Below, piece by piece: positions 1 to 8,450 of a stretch of 64,000 nucleotides of DNA (within the stretch, counting starts at the first letter, position 1; each line of letters opens with the position of its first letter). Both the position numbers and the translations under genes were made by a program. The notes beneath the pieces are model-generated. The model ran no database searches. It was given only the letters and a program-made list of their open reading frames with translations, and was not told the origin of the DNA. This DNA is from Thalassobius vesicularis (GTDB lineage: Bacteria; Pseudomonadota; Alphaproteobacteria; Rhodobacterales; Rhodobacteraceae): NCBI RefSeq assembly GCF_004799325.1, contig NZ_SSMD01000006.1, positions 1 through 64,000 on the forward strand. Reading direction: 5' to 3'.

Positions 1-90
1 CCCGATCCCTTCCCGAACTCGGAAGTTAAGTGCATGAACGCCAATGGTACTGCGACTCAAGTCGTGGGAGAGTAGGTCACCGCCAAACCT
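1..90 (+). rRNA. rrf: 5S ribosomal RNA, 3' portion
   Basis: The window opens inside a 5S rRNA. The conserved stretch from the 'CCCGATCCCTTCCCGAACTC' loop through 'GGGAGAGTAGGTCACCGCC' is readable up to about base 90. Roughly the first 25-30 bases of the gene lie before the window. This marks the end of an rRNA operon transcribed rightwards, and no tRNA follows it before the terminator. The 3' end is uncertain by a few bases. Confidence 0.93.
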
Positions 91-133
91 AGTAATAACC
101 AGAAATCTCTCTATAAGATGAAATAACGAAAAC

Positions 134-156
134 GCCCGGCTAAAGCCGGGCTTTTT
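134..156 (+). terminator. Rho-independent terminator of the rRNA operon
   Basis: A perfect 7-bp stem (GCCCGGC, loop TAAA, GCCGGGC) is followed by TTTTT. It sits 44 bases after the 5S rRNA and before the next gene on the same strand, which is the expected place for the rrn operon terminator. Confidence 0.9.
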
Positions 157-243
157 GCTTTTTCAGGGTCCGTGTTCCTACTGACTTGAATTGCTCATTT
201 GCCTGCAACATGCTGAGATCAGCGAAGAATGTAGGGGGAGCGG

Positions 244-1482
244 ATGGAACAGGTCACGCCTGAACAACAGGGTATGGATAGCGTGCGTCTGGCGCGGATC
301 GGCGCCTGGATGGAGCGGTATGTCGAGACGCGGAAATATCCCGGCTGCTCAGTCGTGATCGCGCGCAATGGCAAGGAAGTCTATCATCATGCCACCGGGC
401 AGCGCGATATTGAGCGCAATTTGCCCTTCACGCGTGACACCGCTGTCCGGATCTATTCGATGACCAAGCCGGTGACATCGGTTGCGATCATGATGCTGGC
501 CGAGCGAGGGTTGTTTCACCTCGATGCTCCGGTCTCGGACTTCATTCCTGCCTTCAAGGACATGACCTGCTTGTTGCCCGGCGCGATGAATATCGCTCAG
601 GTCAAGGCGTGCCAAACGCCCACCTTGCACCATCTTCTGACGCATACGTCCGGTCTGAGTTACCCGTTCAATCCTGGCCTGCTGCCTGCTGTGATGAACG
701 ATGACGATATGCTGTTTCGACCTGATCAAGGTCCGCTTGAGGCGATGGTCAACAAGGTTGCCGAACTTCCCTTGGCCTTTGAGCCAGGCACGCGCTGGGA
801 ATACTCCGTTTCGATCGACATCCTGGGCCGTGTGGTCGAGGTCGTGTCGGGCAAGTCTCTGGCGGAGTTTTTCGCCGAGGAAATCCTTGGCCCGCTCGGC
901 ATGCACGAAACGGCGTTTAGCGTACCGCAGACTGCGCGTGACCGGTTTGCCGCGCTGTACACCCCGCTCGCAGGGGATGCGATGGCGCTGAACTCGGCGC
1001 AAAAAGGGGCTGAGACCCTGCGCTGCGTGGACGATCCCCTGAAATCGCCATTTCTGGACGCGACGATGCATTCCGGTGGCGGCGGGCTGATCGGCACCAT
1101 CGACGATTACATGAAATTCGCGGAAATGCTGCGCCGGGGCGGTGAATTCGGCGCGCGCCTGCTGTCGCCACAGACGGTGGCGTTTATGCGCCGCAATCAC
1201 CTGAAGGGCGACATCGCCTCGATGGGACCGGCAAGCTTTGCCGAACAACCGATGGAGGGGATGGGCTTTGGTCTGGGCGGATCGGTGGTGATTGAACCCG
1301 GCCGCACACGCGTTCCCGGCAGCGTTGGCGATTTCAGCTGGGGCGGCATGGCGTCCACCTTCTTCTGGACGGACCCGGTGCTGGATTTGTCCGTGGTGTT
1401 CTTCACCCAACTGTCGCCGTCCAGTTCATACCCCGCGCGGGCAGAGCTGAAGGCCCTTGTGCATGGGGCGGTGATCGCATGA
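244..1482 (+). CDS. Serine hydrolase, beta-lactamase/penicillin-binding (class C-like) family
   Basis: The 412-residue protein has the serine hydrolase fold shared by class C beta-lactamases, D-peptidases and family VIII esterases. The SxxK nucleophile motif is S72-M-T-K75. The second motif is a Y-S-V-S variant at Y187, where true class C enzymes have YxN, so an esterase or peptidase role is more likely than beta-lactamase. A glycine-rich W-G-G stretch near residue 365 fits the third motif. No convincing signal peptide is seen, so it is probably cytoplasmic. A purine-rich GGGGGAG lies just before the ATG. Its stop overlaps the start of the acetoacetyl-CoA synthetase by 4 bases (ATGA), implying a two-gene operon. 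Substrate unknown. Confidence 0.85.
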   Translation: MEQVTPEQQGMDSVRLARIGAWMERYVETRKYPGCSVVIARNGKEVYHHATGQRDIERNLPFTRDTAVRIYSMTKPVTSVAIMMLAERGLFHLDAPVSDFIPAFKDMTCLLPGAMNIAQVKACQTPTLHHLLTHTSGLSYPFNPGLLPAVMNDDDMLFRPDQGPLEAMVNKVAELPLAFEPGTRWEYSVSIDILGRVVEVVSGKSLAEFFAEEILGPLGMHETAFSVPQTARDRFAALYTPLAGDAMALNSAQKGAETLRCVDDPLKSPFLDATMHSGGGGLIGTIDDYMKFAEMLRRGGEFGARLLSPQTVAFMRRNHLKGDIASMGPASFAEQPMEGMGFGLGGSVVIEPGRTRVPGSVGDFSWGGMASTFFWTDPVLDLSVVFFTQLSPSSSYPARAELKALVHGAVIA

Positions 1483-3455
1483 CCGAACGCCCGATCCTTT
1501 GGACCCCGACCGACGAGCGTGCGCAATCAAGTTTGATGGCGGAGTATATCCGCTGGCTGAAAGCGCACAGAAATCTGGAATTCACCGATTACAACGCCCT
1601 GTGGGAATGGAGCATTACCGACCTCGAAGGGTTTTGGACCTCGATTGTCGAATTTTTCGATATCCGTTTCAGTGCCCCGGCAACGACCATCCTGAAAGAG
1701 CGCAAGCAGCCGGGGGCCGAGTGGTTCGTCGGGGCGCGTCTGAACTATGCGGAACAGGTCATGCGGTGGGCGGAGGTAAAGCCCGACGCACAGGCGCTGG
1801 TCGTCCACTCGCAAACGACCGGGCGGTCTGAATTCAGCTGGGCCGAGTTGCGTCAGGCCGTGGCCAATGTGGCCGCGCATTTGCGTGACATGGGCGTGGG
1901 GCCGGGTGACCGGGTTGTCGCCATCTTGCCGAATACCGAGGTGTCGGTGATCTCGTTCCTGGCCACAATCAGCCTGGGGGCGATCTGGTCGCTGTGTGCG
2001 CCGGATATGGGGCATGTGGCAATCCTGGACAGGTTCAAGCAAATCGAACCCAAAGTGCTGATCGCTCAGGACGGCTATATGCACATGGGCAAGATGATCG
2101 ACCGGCGCGAAATCCTGACGCAAATCGCGGACGGCTTGCCGACGCTGCAGCACCGGGTAATCCTGCCGGTAGCGGGCGATCTGCCCAAGGGCGCTGTGGC
2201 GTGGTCCACGATGCTTGAGGGTGCGGCCGAGTTGCAGATCGAGCAGGTGGATTTCTCGCACCCGCTGTGGGTGGTCTATTCGTCGGGGACGACCGGCAAC
2301 CCCAAACCGATTGTGCACGGCCACGGCGGCGCGCTGTTGGAGTCGGCAAAGGCCAGCATTCACATGGACATAACCGATCAAACGCGGTTCCAGTGGCTGA
2401 CCTCCTCGGGGTGGATCATGTGGAACGTACAGAGTTCGTGCCTAGCCAAGGGGGCAACGGTCGTGATGTTCGACGGCGCTGCCAATTACCCGGACATGAT
2501 GGAGGTCTGGCGCATCGCCGCGGCTGAGAAGCTTACGTATTTCGGCGCTGGGGCTGCCTATTTCACGGCCTGTCAGAAGGCCGGCATCAAGCCTGCGGCA
2601 GTACTGGATCTGAGCAGCATCACCGCGATCGGCGCAACTGGATCGCCGATGACTGCGGAAGGATACGACTGGGTCTACGCCGAGGTGGCGGCAGATGTCT
2701 GGCTGGCGCCGATCTCAGGCGGGACAGATTTGGCTGGGTCGTTCGTTTGCGGCAACCCGATGCTGCCCGTCCGCGCCGGAGAGATGCAGTGCCGGTCGCT
2801 GGGCAACGCGGTGCGGTCTTTCGACGATTCGGGAAATGAACTGATCGGCGAGGTTGGCGAATTGGTCTGCACCGAACCGCTGCCCTCGATGCCGCTGTAT
2901 TTCTGGGGGGACGAAGGCAACGCGCGCCTGCTGGACAGCTACTATGACACCTATCTCGGCATCTGGCGGCATGGCGACTGGATCGAGATCACGCCCGAGG
3001 GCGGCTCGGTCATCTACGGCCGTTCGGACGCGACGATCAACCGGCGCGGGCTGCGTCTGGGCAGCTCGGAAATCTACCGGGCAGTCGAGGCGCTGGACGA
3101 GGTACAGGATTCACTTGTCGTCGATCTGGAGTTTCTGGGCCGCGACAGCTTCATGCCGCTGTTCGTGGTGATGACACCGGGGCAGGTGCTGGACGGTGCG
3201 ATGCGGGACCGGATCAAGGGAGCGATCCGGGCCAATGTCTCGGCGCGGTTCCTGCCGGATGAGATCGTGGAAATCCCCGAGGTGCCGCGCACCCTGTCGG
3301 GCAAAAAGCTGGAAGTGCCGGTGAAAAAGCTGCTGTTGGGTGGCGATCCGGCCAAGGTGGTTAACCGCGATTCAATGGCCAATCCGGGCAGTTTCGATAC
3401 GTTCATCTCCTACGCTCACGGGCACGAGGCGCTGGCGCATCACAAACTGTCCTGA
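1479..3455 (+). CDS. Acetoacetyl-CoA synthetase (acetoacetate-CoA ligase)
   Basis: This 658-residue ANL-superfamily ligase activates acetoacetate to acetoacetyl-CoA with ATP, feeding ketone-body or polyhydroxybutyrate carbon back into acetyl-CoA. The P-loop S-S-G-T-T-G is at about residues 268-273 and continues 'NPKPIVHGHGG', a form typical of acetoacetyl-CoA rather than acetyl-CoA synthetases. The hinge and A8 region 'GRSDATINRRGLRLGSSEIY' begins near residue 513. The conserved C-terminal lysine is in 'RTLSGKKLEV' at about residue 609. Length matches the family (about 650). It is translationally coupled to the upstream serine hydrolase by an ATGA overlap. Confidence 0.92.
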   Translation: MTERPILWTPTDERAQSSLMAEYIRWLKAHRNLEFTDYNALWEWSITDLEGFWTSIVEFFDIRFSAPATTILKERKQPGAEWFVGARLNYAEQVMRWAEVKPDAQALVVHSQTTGRSEFSWAELRQAVANVAAHLRDMGVGPGDRVVAILPNTEVSVISFLATISLGAIWSLCAPDMGHVAILDRFKQIEPKVLIAQDGYMHMGKMIDRREILTQIADGLPTLQHRVILPVAGDLPKGAVAWSTMLEGAAELQIEQVDFSHPLWVVYSSGTTGNPKPIVHGHGGALLESAKASIHMDITDQTRFQWLTSSGWIMWNVQSSCLAKGATVVMFDGAANYPDMMEVWRIAAAEKLTYFGAGAAYFTACQKAGIKPAAVLDLSSITAIGATGSPMTAEGYDWVYAEVAADVWLAPISGGTDLAGSFVCGNPMLPVRAGEMQCRSLGNAVRSFDDSGNELIGEVGELVCTEPLPSMPLYFWGDEGNARLLDSYYDTYLGIWRHGDWIEITPEGGSVIYGRSDATINRRGLRLGSSEIYRAVEALDEVQDSLVVDLEFLGRDSFMPLFVVMTPGQVLDGAMRDRIKGAIRANVSARFLPDEIVEIPEVPRTLSGKKLEVPVKKLLLGGDPAKVVNRDSMANPGSFDTFISYAHGHEALAHHKLS

Positions 3456-3540
3456 GCGGCGCTGATCAGTTGCACCGCGCCCACGCCCAACGCGGCGCTG
3501 AGCGCGGTGCCGGGTCGGTGCAGTGAATTGTCCAGGGAAA

Positions 3541-4353
3541 TCAGGCGTCCAGCGTCTCGGTGCTGGCGAAGAACATGGCCTGACTGACAGCCGATCGTAC
3601 TTGCGCTTCGGAATAGGGTTTGGTGATGACAAAGGCTGGTTCGGGGCGCTCGCCGGTCAGCAGGCGTTCGGGGAAGGCGGTGATGAAGATCACCGGAATG
3701 TCGCCCGCGGCTTTGAGGATTTCGTTTACCGCTTCGACGCCAGACGAGCCATCAGCCAGCTGGATGTCCGACAGGATCAGGTCGGGGCGTACGCGCCCGG
3801 CCAGACGAACGGCACCATCGTGGGTGCGCGCCACGCCTGTGGTCGAGTGGCCCATATCCGATACGATATCCTGCAGGTCCATGGCGATGATCGCTTCATC
3901 CTCGATCACCAGGATGCGGCCGGTGACGCTGTCCTCCATCTCGCGGCGGGCGATGTCGACCAGCTGTTCGACCTCGGCCGTGGGAAGGTTCATGATCTGA
4001 CCGATTTCCAGTGCCGAAAACTCCTCGATCGTGTGCAGCAGCAGCGCCTCGCGCGTGTTCGCGGTCAGCTTTTGCATGTGCGATTGGGCGCGACCGGCAA
4101 GGCCGTCCTCGGGCTCGGACACCGGGGCGCCGGCGCTGTTCCAGATCAGATGAAACGCCCGAAACAGCGCAACCTTGTCCGAATATCCCTGTTCAAAGAC
4201 CGAGCGATCGCTCAGCAGCGCCTCCAACGTGGCGGCGGCATAGTTGTCGCCCGTCCGTTGTGACCCGGTCATAGCACGCGCGTAGCGGCGCAGATAGGGC
4301 AACAGGTTGGCAACGGTCACGGCCAGAGAATTGCTATCGGTGGGGTGCGACAT
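3541..4353 (-). CDS. phyR: General stress response anti-anti-sigma response regulator PhyR
   Basis: PhyR joins an N-terminal sigma-factor-like domain (about residues 10-135) to a C-terminal receiver domain (about 145-255). When phosphorylated it binds NepR and frees EcfG. With the start used here, receiver residues are the acidic pair E151/D152, phospho-acceptor D196 (in 'LILSDIQLADG'), T225 and K245. I chose the ATG at 4353 because GAGG lies 6 bases upstream; another in-frame ATG at 4365 would add four residues. Length (270) matches the family. It is divergent from nepR-ecfG, the classic alphaproteobacterial arrangement, and its promoter overlaps theirs. Confidence 0.95.
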   Translation of the reverse strand: MSHPTDSNSLAVTVANLLPYLRRYARAMTGSQRTGDNYAAATLEALLSDRSVFEQGYSDKVALFRAFHLIWNSAGAPVSEPEDGLAGRAQSHMQKLTANTREALLLHTIEEFSALEIGQIMNLPTAEVEQLVDIARREMEDSVTGRILVIEDEAIIAMDLQDIVSDMGHSTTGVARTHDGAVRLAGRVRPDLILSDIQLADGSSGVEAVNEILKAAGDIPVIFITAFPERLLTGERPEPAFVITKPYSEAQVRSAVSQAMFFASTETLDA

Positions 4354-4381
4354 GCGCGGCCTCATTTTTTCATTCTTTGTT

Positions 4382-4413
4382 GGAACCTAACTCAACCCGT
4401 GCGAGTTTGTTCC
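4382..4413. promoter_or_regulatory. Overlapping, opposing EcfG-type promoters
   Basis: On the + strand GGAAC (4382-4386), 17 bases, then AGTT (4404-4407) matches the EcfG consensus GGAAC-N16-17-cGTT and points at nepR-ecfG. On the - strand GGAAC (4413-4409), 16 bases, then AGTT (4392-4389) matches the same consensus and points at phyR. Each -10 element sits beside the other promoter's -35, so both lie in 32 bp. That EcfG autoregulates both arms is known for this locus in other alphaproteobacteria; the assignment here is by motif only. Confidence 0.75.
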
Positions 4414-4457
4414 CCGAGAGTGTAAAAAAACAGTGCAGTATGCAGGAAGTTAAAACG

Positions 4458-4610
4458 ATGGCGCAAAATCAGCCCAAGTCGAGCCTGGAAGAGCTGATCG
4501 ACGACAACCTGCGCAAAGTTTACCGTCAGGTCGAGGACGAAGCCGTCCCGGATCGGTTTCTGGCGCTTTTGGATCAACTGAAGCAGCAGGAAGATCCACA
4601 TGACAAATGA
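4458..4610 (+). CDS. nepR: Anti-sigma factor NepR
   Basis: A 50-residue protein with the NepR core, including 'LRKVYRQVEDEAVPDRFLAL', in which the conserved Y and P are present. NepR sequesters EcfG and is itself captured by phosphorylated PhyR. The ATG at 4458 is favoured because AGGAAG (4444-4449) lies 8 bases upstream; upstream in-frame starts at 4440 and 4377 lack this, and 4377 would precede the promoter. Its 3' end overlaps ecfG by 11 bases, coupling anti-sigma and sigma translation. Confidence 0.9.
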   Translation: MAQNQPKSSLEELIDDNLRKVYRQVEDEAVPDRFLALLDQLKQQEDPHDK

Positions 4611-5178
4611 GACTGTGGCGAAGGACCCGCGCGACGAAATCGTCGAGCACCTGCCTGCCTTGCGTGCCTTTGCCGTCAGTCTGACGCGAAATGGCAGTCA
4701 GGCGGATGACCTGGTGCAGGACACCATCGTGAAGGCGTGGAAGAATTTCGACAAGTTTCAGCAAGGCACTAACCTGCGGGCCTGGTTGTTCACCATCCTT
4801 CGGAACACTTTTTATTCCGCGAAACGCAAAAGCCGCCGCGAAGTGGCTGATACCGATGGGTTGCTGGCCTCGACCTTGGCCGAAAAGCCCCATCACGATG
4901 GCCGGCTGGCGATGGTGGATTTCGAGAAAGCCTTTGCCACCCTTCCGGCAGAACAGCGCGAGGCGTTGATCTTGGTTGGGGCCTCGGGTTTTTCTTACGA
5001 AGAGGCGGCCGAGACCTGCAACGTGGCGGTCGGCACGATCAAAAGCCGCGTCAATCGCGGTCGCGCCCGGCTGGCCGAGTTGCTGGACGTCGGCCCGGAT
5101 CAGGCGATGGAATTGACGGATGCGCCGACGGTCGCGGTTGTGGCCAGTTCGATGCAACCGCGCCGGGGGATTGTGTGA
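4600..5178 (+). CDS. ecfG: RNA polymerase ECF sigma factor EcfG (general stress response)
   Basis: A 192-residue ECF sigma factor. Region 2 covers about residues 15-80, with 'QADDLVQDTIVKAWKNFDKF' as the 2.1/2.2 core. Region 4 covers about 105-165, with the helix-turn-helix 'FSYEEAAETCNVAVGTIKSR'. Placement after nepR and opposite phyR identifies it as the EcfG (ECF15) class that directs transcription from GGAAC/GTT promoters. A C-terminal tail of about 30 residues follows region 4. The start has AGGAAG 7-8 bases upstream and lies inside the nepR end. Its TGA stop overlaps the GTG start of the kinase gene. Confidence 0.95.
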   Translation: MTNETVAKDPRDEIVEHLPALRAFAVSLTRNGSQADDLVQDTIVKAWKNFDKFQQGTNLRAWLFTILRNTFYSAKRKSRREVADTDGLLASTLAEKPHHDGRLAMVDFEKAFATLPAEQREALILVGASGFSYEEAAETCNVAVGTIKSRVNRGRARLAELLDVGPDQAMELTDAPTVAVVASSMQPRRGIV

Positions 5179-6905
5179 AGCAACTGATCGAGCGACTGCG
5201 CCAGCACAGCGAAACGCTTCCGTTCAGGATTGCGGCGCTGCTTGCCTTGGCGTTGTTGCCGATCGGCCTGATCTCGGTGACGCAGACCGTGTTGCTGATC
5301 CGGGAATCCGACGACCGCACAAAGGCCAGCCTGCTGGCCCTGACCTCAGAGGCGGCGGCGGGCGAAGAGGCGCATATCCGCACTGCATTCGGAGCAGCAT
5401 TGGCCATTCGAGCGATGCTGTCGGACGGAATGCCGTCGCAGGCCGAGTGCGAGTTTCGTATGCAGCGTTTCCTGAAAGAAAGCGGGTCATTCTCGTTCGC
5501 GGGCTATGTCGATGGCGACGGCATCATCCGCTGTGCCTCGGGTGGACATATGAGGGACATGTCGCAGCTGACGATCTTTCCGCTGATGAAGGCCGACCCG
5601 GTGCCGCGCGTCACGATCAACCGCAACGGGCCGGTCAGCGGCACGTCGGTGCTGGTGATGTCCGTGCCGGTGATGGATGGCGAGAAATTCGACGGCTATA
5701 TTGCGATTTCCCTGCCGCACCGGACATTCTTTGGCGACATCTCGGACGCGTCAGAGCGGTCACTGGTCAACCTCATCACCTTCAACGCGCAAGGGGCTGT
5801 TCTGACCAACGACCACGGGCTGGACGAGGTGGTCAACGAATTGCCCGTAAACCACGACCTGACCGAGTTCGTCGCGGGCAATGAGTACGCGTTCATCGAC
5901 GTGAATGCGGACGGGAAATGGCGCGTCTATTCCGTGGTGCCCGTGGTGCCCAAGGTCGTCTACGCGATGGGAATCTGGGAATACGAAAGCTATGCCTCGC
6001 TGACCGAGAATATCAAGATCACCAACTCGGTCCTGTTTCCCGTTGCCATGTGGCTGGCCTGCCTTGGGGTCGCGTTCTTTGCCGTTCAGCGCATGGTCAT
6101 TAGGCCGACGCGCGATCTGCGCGCCCGGATGCTGTTGTTCATGCGCGCCCGCAGGATTTTCCCGCCGCGGGACGAAAGCAAACTGCCCATCGAGATCCGC
6201 GAGATCGAAGAGACCTGGCAATTGCTGGCCGAAAGCGTGCTTCAGGACGAAGCGGAGCTGCACAACTCGATCCATAAGAAGGCCATACTGGTGAAGGAAG
6301 TGCATCACCGGGTGAAGAATAACCTTCAACTCATCGCCTCGATCCTGTCGATGAAGATCCGCAAGTCGCGCAGCATCGAAGTGCGCCACTCGCTGCAGGA
6401 AGTACAGCGCCGGGTCATGAGCATCGCGCGCGTTCACCAGAAACTCTACGAAACCTCGACTGAAGAGCGTGTTCGCGCGGACGAGCTGTTGCGCACGATC
6501 ATCAGCCAGATCAAATCCTCGGCCCTGCCGAACGAGGCCGATGTGCGCTATAGCGATGAGTTTGAAAGCATCGTCCTGTATCCTGACCAGGCAGTTCCGC
6601 TGAGCCTTGCCGCCTCGGAAATGCTGACCAACGCGCTGAAATACATGGGGAAACCGTCGGATGGTCAGGCGTGGCTGTCGGTGCGGCTGGTGCCGGAGGG
6701 CAAAGACCGGGTGCTGTTCGAAGTGGCCAACTCGATCGGTGAAAAGGTCGATCTGGACGTCGCCATCACGGAAACCGGCCTAGGGGACAAGCTGATCGCC
6801 GCATTCGTCCAGCAGATGGAGGGCGAGGTTGAAACGGTGACCGAGGACAGCGTCTATCGTATCCGCATCCATTTCCCGATCATCGAGTTTACCGAGGCGG
6901 CCTAG
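5175..6905 (+). CDS. Membrane sensor histidine kinase, HWE/HisKA_2 family (probable stress-response kinase)
   Basis: The 576-residue protein begins with a GTG that overlaps the ecfG stop (GTGA). A transmembrane helix spans about residues 18-42, a periplasmic sensing region about 45-280, and a second helix about 284-308. A short linker leads to the HisKA_2 dimerisation motif 'KEVHHRVKNNLQLIASIL' with the phospho-acceptor His at 377/378, and then a HATPase domain with the N-box 'EMLTNALKYMG'. Kinases of this class feed phosphate to PhyR in other alphaproteobacteria, and position directly after ecfG supports that role here. The sensed signal cannot be read from sequence. It ends in CTAG, shared with the stop of the convergent gene. 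Confidence 0.9.
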   Translation: MKQLIERLRQHSETLPFRIAALLALALLPIGLISVTQTVLLIRESDDRTKASLLALTSEAAAGEEAHIRTAFGAALAIRAMLSDGMPSQAECEFRMQRFLKESGSFSFAGYVDGDGIIRCASGGHMRDMSQLTIFPLMKADPVPRVTINRNGPVSGTSVLVMSVPVMDGEKFDGYIAISLPHRTFFGDISDASERSLVNLITFNAQGAVLTNDHGLDEVVNELPVNHDLTEFVAGNEYAFIDVNADGKWRVYSVVPVVPKVVYAMGIWEYESYASLTENIKITNSVLFPVAMWLACLGVAFFAVQRMVIRPTRDLRARMLLFMRARRIFPPRDESKLPIEIREIEETWQLLAESVLQDEAELHNSIHKKAILVKEVHHRVKNNLQLIASILSMKIRKSRSIEVRHSLQEVQRRVMSIARVHQKLYETSTEERVRADELLRTIISQIKSSALPNEADVRYSDEFESIVLYPDQAVPLSLAASEMLTNALKYMGKPSDGQAWLSVRLVPEGKDRVLFEVANSIGEKVDLDVAITETGLGDKLIAAFVQQMEGEVETVTEDSVYRIRIHFPIIEFTEAA

Positions 6906-7405
6906 CCGGACATCTGATCGTGACACCATTGCAGGATCGCGTCGCGGGACCGCGCCAGTGGTTGCGCCAGATCGCCGGAAAACTCCAGAAACGCGGGGAG
7001 TTTTTCGCGACCGACCCCCAGTATGACCGGGATGCCGCGCGACAGGGCCTCGGCGATGATGGGGCGAAAGCCTTGGCCTTCCGCCTCTTGCTTGCCGAAT
7101 TTGTTCAACAGCACCAGCTGCGGCGCGTCCTCAAGGCCAGCCGCAATCAGCCCCGCAGCGTGCTCCAACCCCTCTGGGTCCAGATTGCAGCCTTGCGAAA
7201 GGCGCCCCAGCGATTGGCTGATCGCAACCTCAGGGCCGTCCGGCAACAGCCGCAGGCTCATGCTTTTGCGTTCGTCGTCGCCATTGCGTTGCGTGTCCTG
7301 CACCGCGCCGATCAGGGCTATGCCGTCCGCAAGCAACTGCCCGGCAACCTCGTGCAGCACGGCATCGGTCTGGCCCGGCTCTTCGGAAATGACGTACCCC
7401 AGCAT
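6902..7405 (-). CDS. DUF2478 family protein, molybdenum-associated nucleotide-binding-like
   Basis: A 167-residue protein beginning 'MLGYVISEEPGQTDAVL', with a central 'LVLLNKFGKQEAEGQGF' that resembles a Walker B-like strand followed by a conserved N-K-F-G-K segment. I recognise this as the DUF2478 family, frequently annotated as molybdenum-transport or NTPase-like and often encoded next to mobA, as it is here (divergent, 86-bp gap). The exact biochemical role is not established. The convergent sensor kinase shares the palindromic stop CTAG with it. Confidence 0.7.
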   Translation of the reverse strand: MLGYVISEEPGQTDAVLHEVAGQLLADGIALIGAVQDTQRNGDDERKSMSLRLLPDGPEVAISQSLGRLSQGCNLDPEGLEHAAGLIAAGLEDAPQLVLLNKFGKQEAEGQGFRPIIAEALSRGIPVILGVGREKLPAFLEFSGDLAQPLARSRDAILQWCHDQMSG

Positions 7406-7491
7406 CTGCGCCCCTTGTAACTGACCCGTTCGGATTACAGGATAGGCGCGGTTGGGAAAAGAGCGGCAGCGTCGCAGAAGGTATCGCAGTT

Positions 7492-8112
7492 ATGAGCAAG
7501 CATCCGGCGGTGATCCTGGCAGGTGGCAAGGCCAGCCGCTTGGGCGGGGGCGACAAGGGCCTGTTGCGCCTTGGAAACGGGACCGTTCTGGATCACGTCA
7601 TCGCCCGACTGACTCCGCAATGCGGCCCGATTGCGTTGAATGCGAATGGCGATCCGTCCCGGTTCAAAGGACTGAAATTGCCCGTTTTGCCAGACAGCGA
7701 GGCGGAACAGCCCGGCCCACTGGCGGGGATTTTGGCGGCGATGGACTGGGCGGCGTCCCTTGGAGCATCTTCGGTTGTGACGGTGGCTGCAGACACGCCG
7801 TTTTTCCCGCGCGATCTGGTTGCCCGGTTTGAACAGCATGATGGCGGTGTCATCGCGGCCAGCGGGATTGCTGGCGAACCGGCGTCGCTGCATCCGGTGT
7901 TCGGCCTGTGGCCCACAACATGGCGTGAGGATCTACGGCGCGATCTTAGGGCCGGGGAACGCAAGGTGCGCTACTGGGCCCGCCAGCACGGTGCCGCCGA
8001 GGAAGTGTTCCTGCATGGCGGCGCCGACCCGTTTTTCAACATCAACACGCCCGAGGACTTGCGTCAGGCTCGCGCCTTGGCGCGTGGCGATCAGTGCTTT
8101 CGGATGAAGTAG
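7492..8112 (+). CDS. mobA: Molybdenum cofactor guanylyltransferase MobA
   Basis: This enzyme transfers GMP from GTP to molybdopterin-bound molybdenum to make the MGD cofactor of DMSO-reductase-family enzymes. The nucleotidyltransferase signature 'ILAGGKASRLGGGDKGLL' starts at residue 8, and the metal/nucleotide acidic motif is in 'VVTVAADTPFF' near residue 100. Length (206) is normal. AAGG lies 8-9 bases before the ATG. The 3' end overlaps the 3' end of the convergent tusA-like gene by 22 bases. Confidence 0.92.
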   Translation: MSKHPAVILAGGKASRLGGGDKGLLRLGNGTVLDHVIARLTPQCGPIALNANGDPSRFKGLKLPVLPDSEAEQPGPLAGILAAMDWAASLGASSVVTVAADTPFFPRDLVARFEQHDGGVIAASGIAGEPASLHPVFGLWPTTWREDLRRDLRAGERKVRYWARQHGAAEEVFLHGGADPFFNINTPEDLRQARALARGDQCFRMK

Positions 8113-8318
8113 ATTTGCGCGTTGCCGTCTTCGTGCATGGACAGCAATTCATGCCCGGATTGGGCGCAGAAATGGGGCAGGTCGATCACGGCGACGGGGT
8201 CTGTCGCGATCAGGCGCAGCACCTGACCGGGACGCAAAGCCATCAACCGCTTGCGCGCCTTCAGCACCGGCATCGGGCAGATCAGCCCCGAGGCATCGTA
8301 TTCGTCATCATGCTCCAT
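8091..8318 (-). CDS. TusA-family sulfur carrier protein
   Basis: A 75-residue protein with the TusA/SirA core 'DASGLICPMPVLKARKRL'. The persulfide-carrying cysteine is C14 in the C-P-M-P motif. Members hand sulfur to tRNA thiolation, molybdopterin synthesis or sulfur oxidation. Convergence with mobA and proximity to DUF2478 fit a molybdenum-cofactor link, but this is inference. I use the ATG at 8318; the open frame extends much further upstream without family homology. Confidence 0.88.
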   Translation of the reverse strand: MEHDDEYDASGLICPMPVLKARKRLMALRPGQVLRLIATDPVAVIDLPHFCAQSGHELLSMHEDGNAQIYFIRKH

Positions 8319-8450
8319 GTCCGCGCAGGTAGCCGATGGGATTGGCTCTGTCCACGATTTCCCGCGCATAACGGACATTCTGGCGCATGGCTTCATCTTG
8401 GCGTGATCCGCGCCTATCTTTAAAGGGTCGCAACCTTTCCGGAGTTTCCC

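Noticed and set aside
244-1482. The serine hydrolase as an antibiotic-resistance beta-lactamase.
   Set aside because: It lacks the class C YxN motif (Y-S-V-S instead) and a clear signal peptide, and sits in an operon with acetoacetyl-CoA synthetase.
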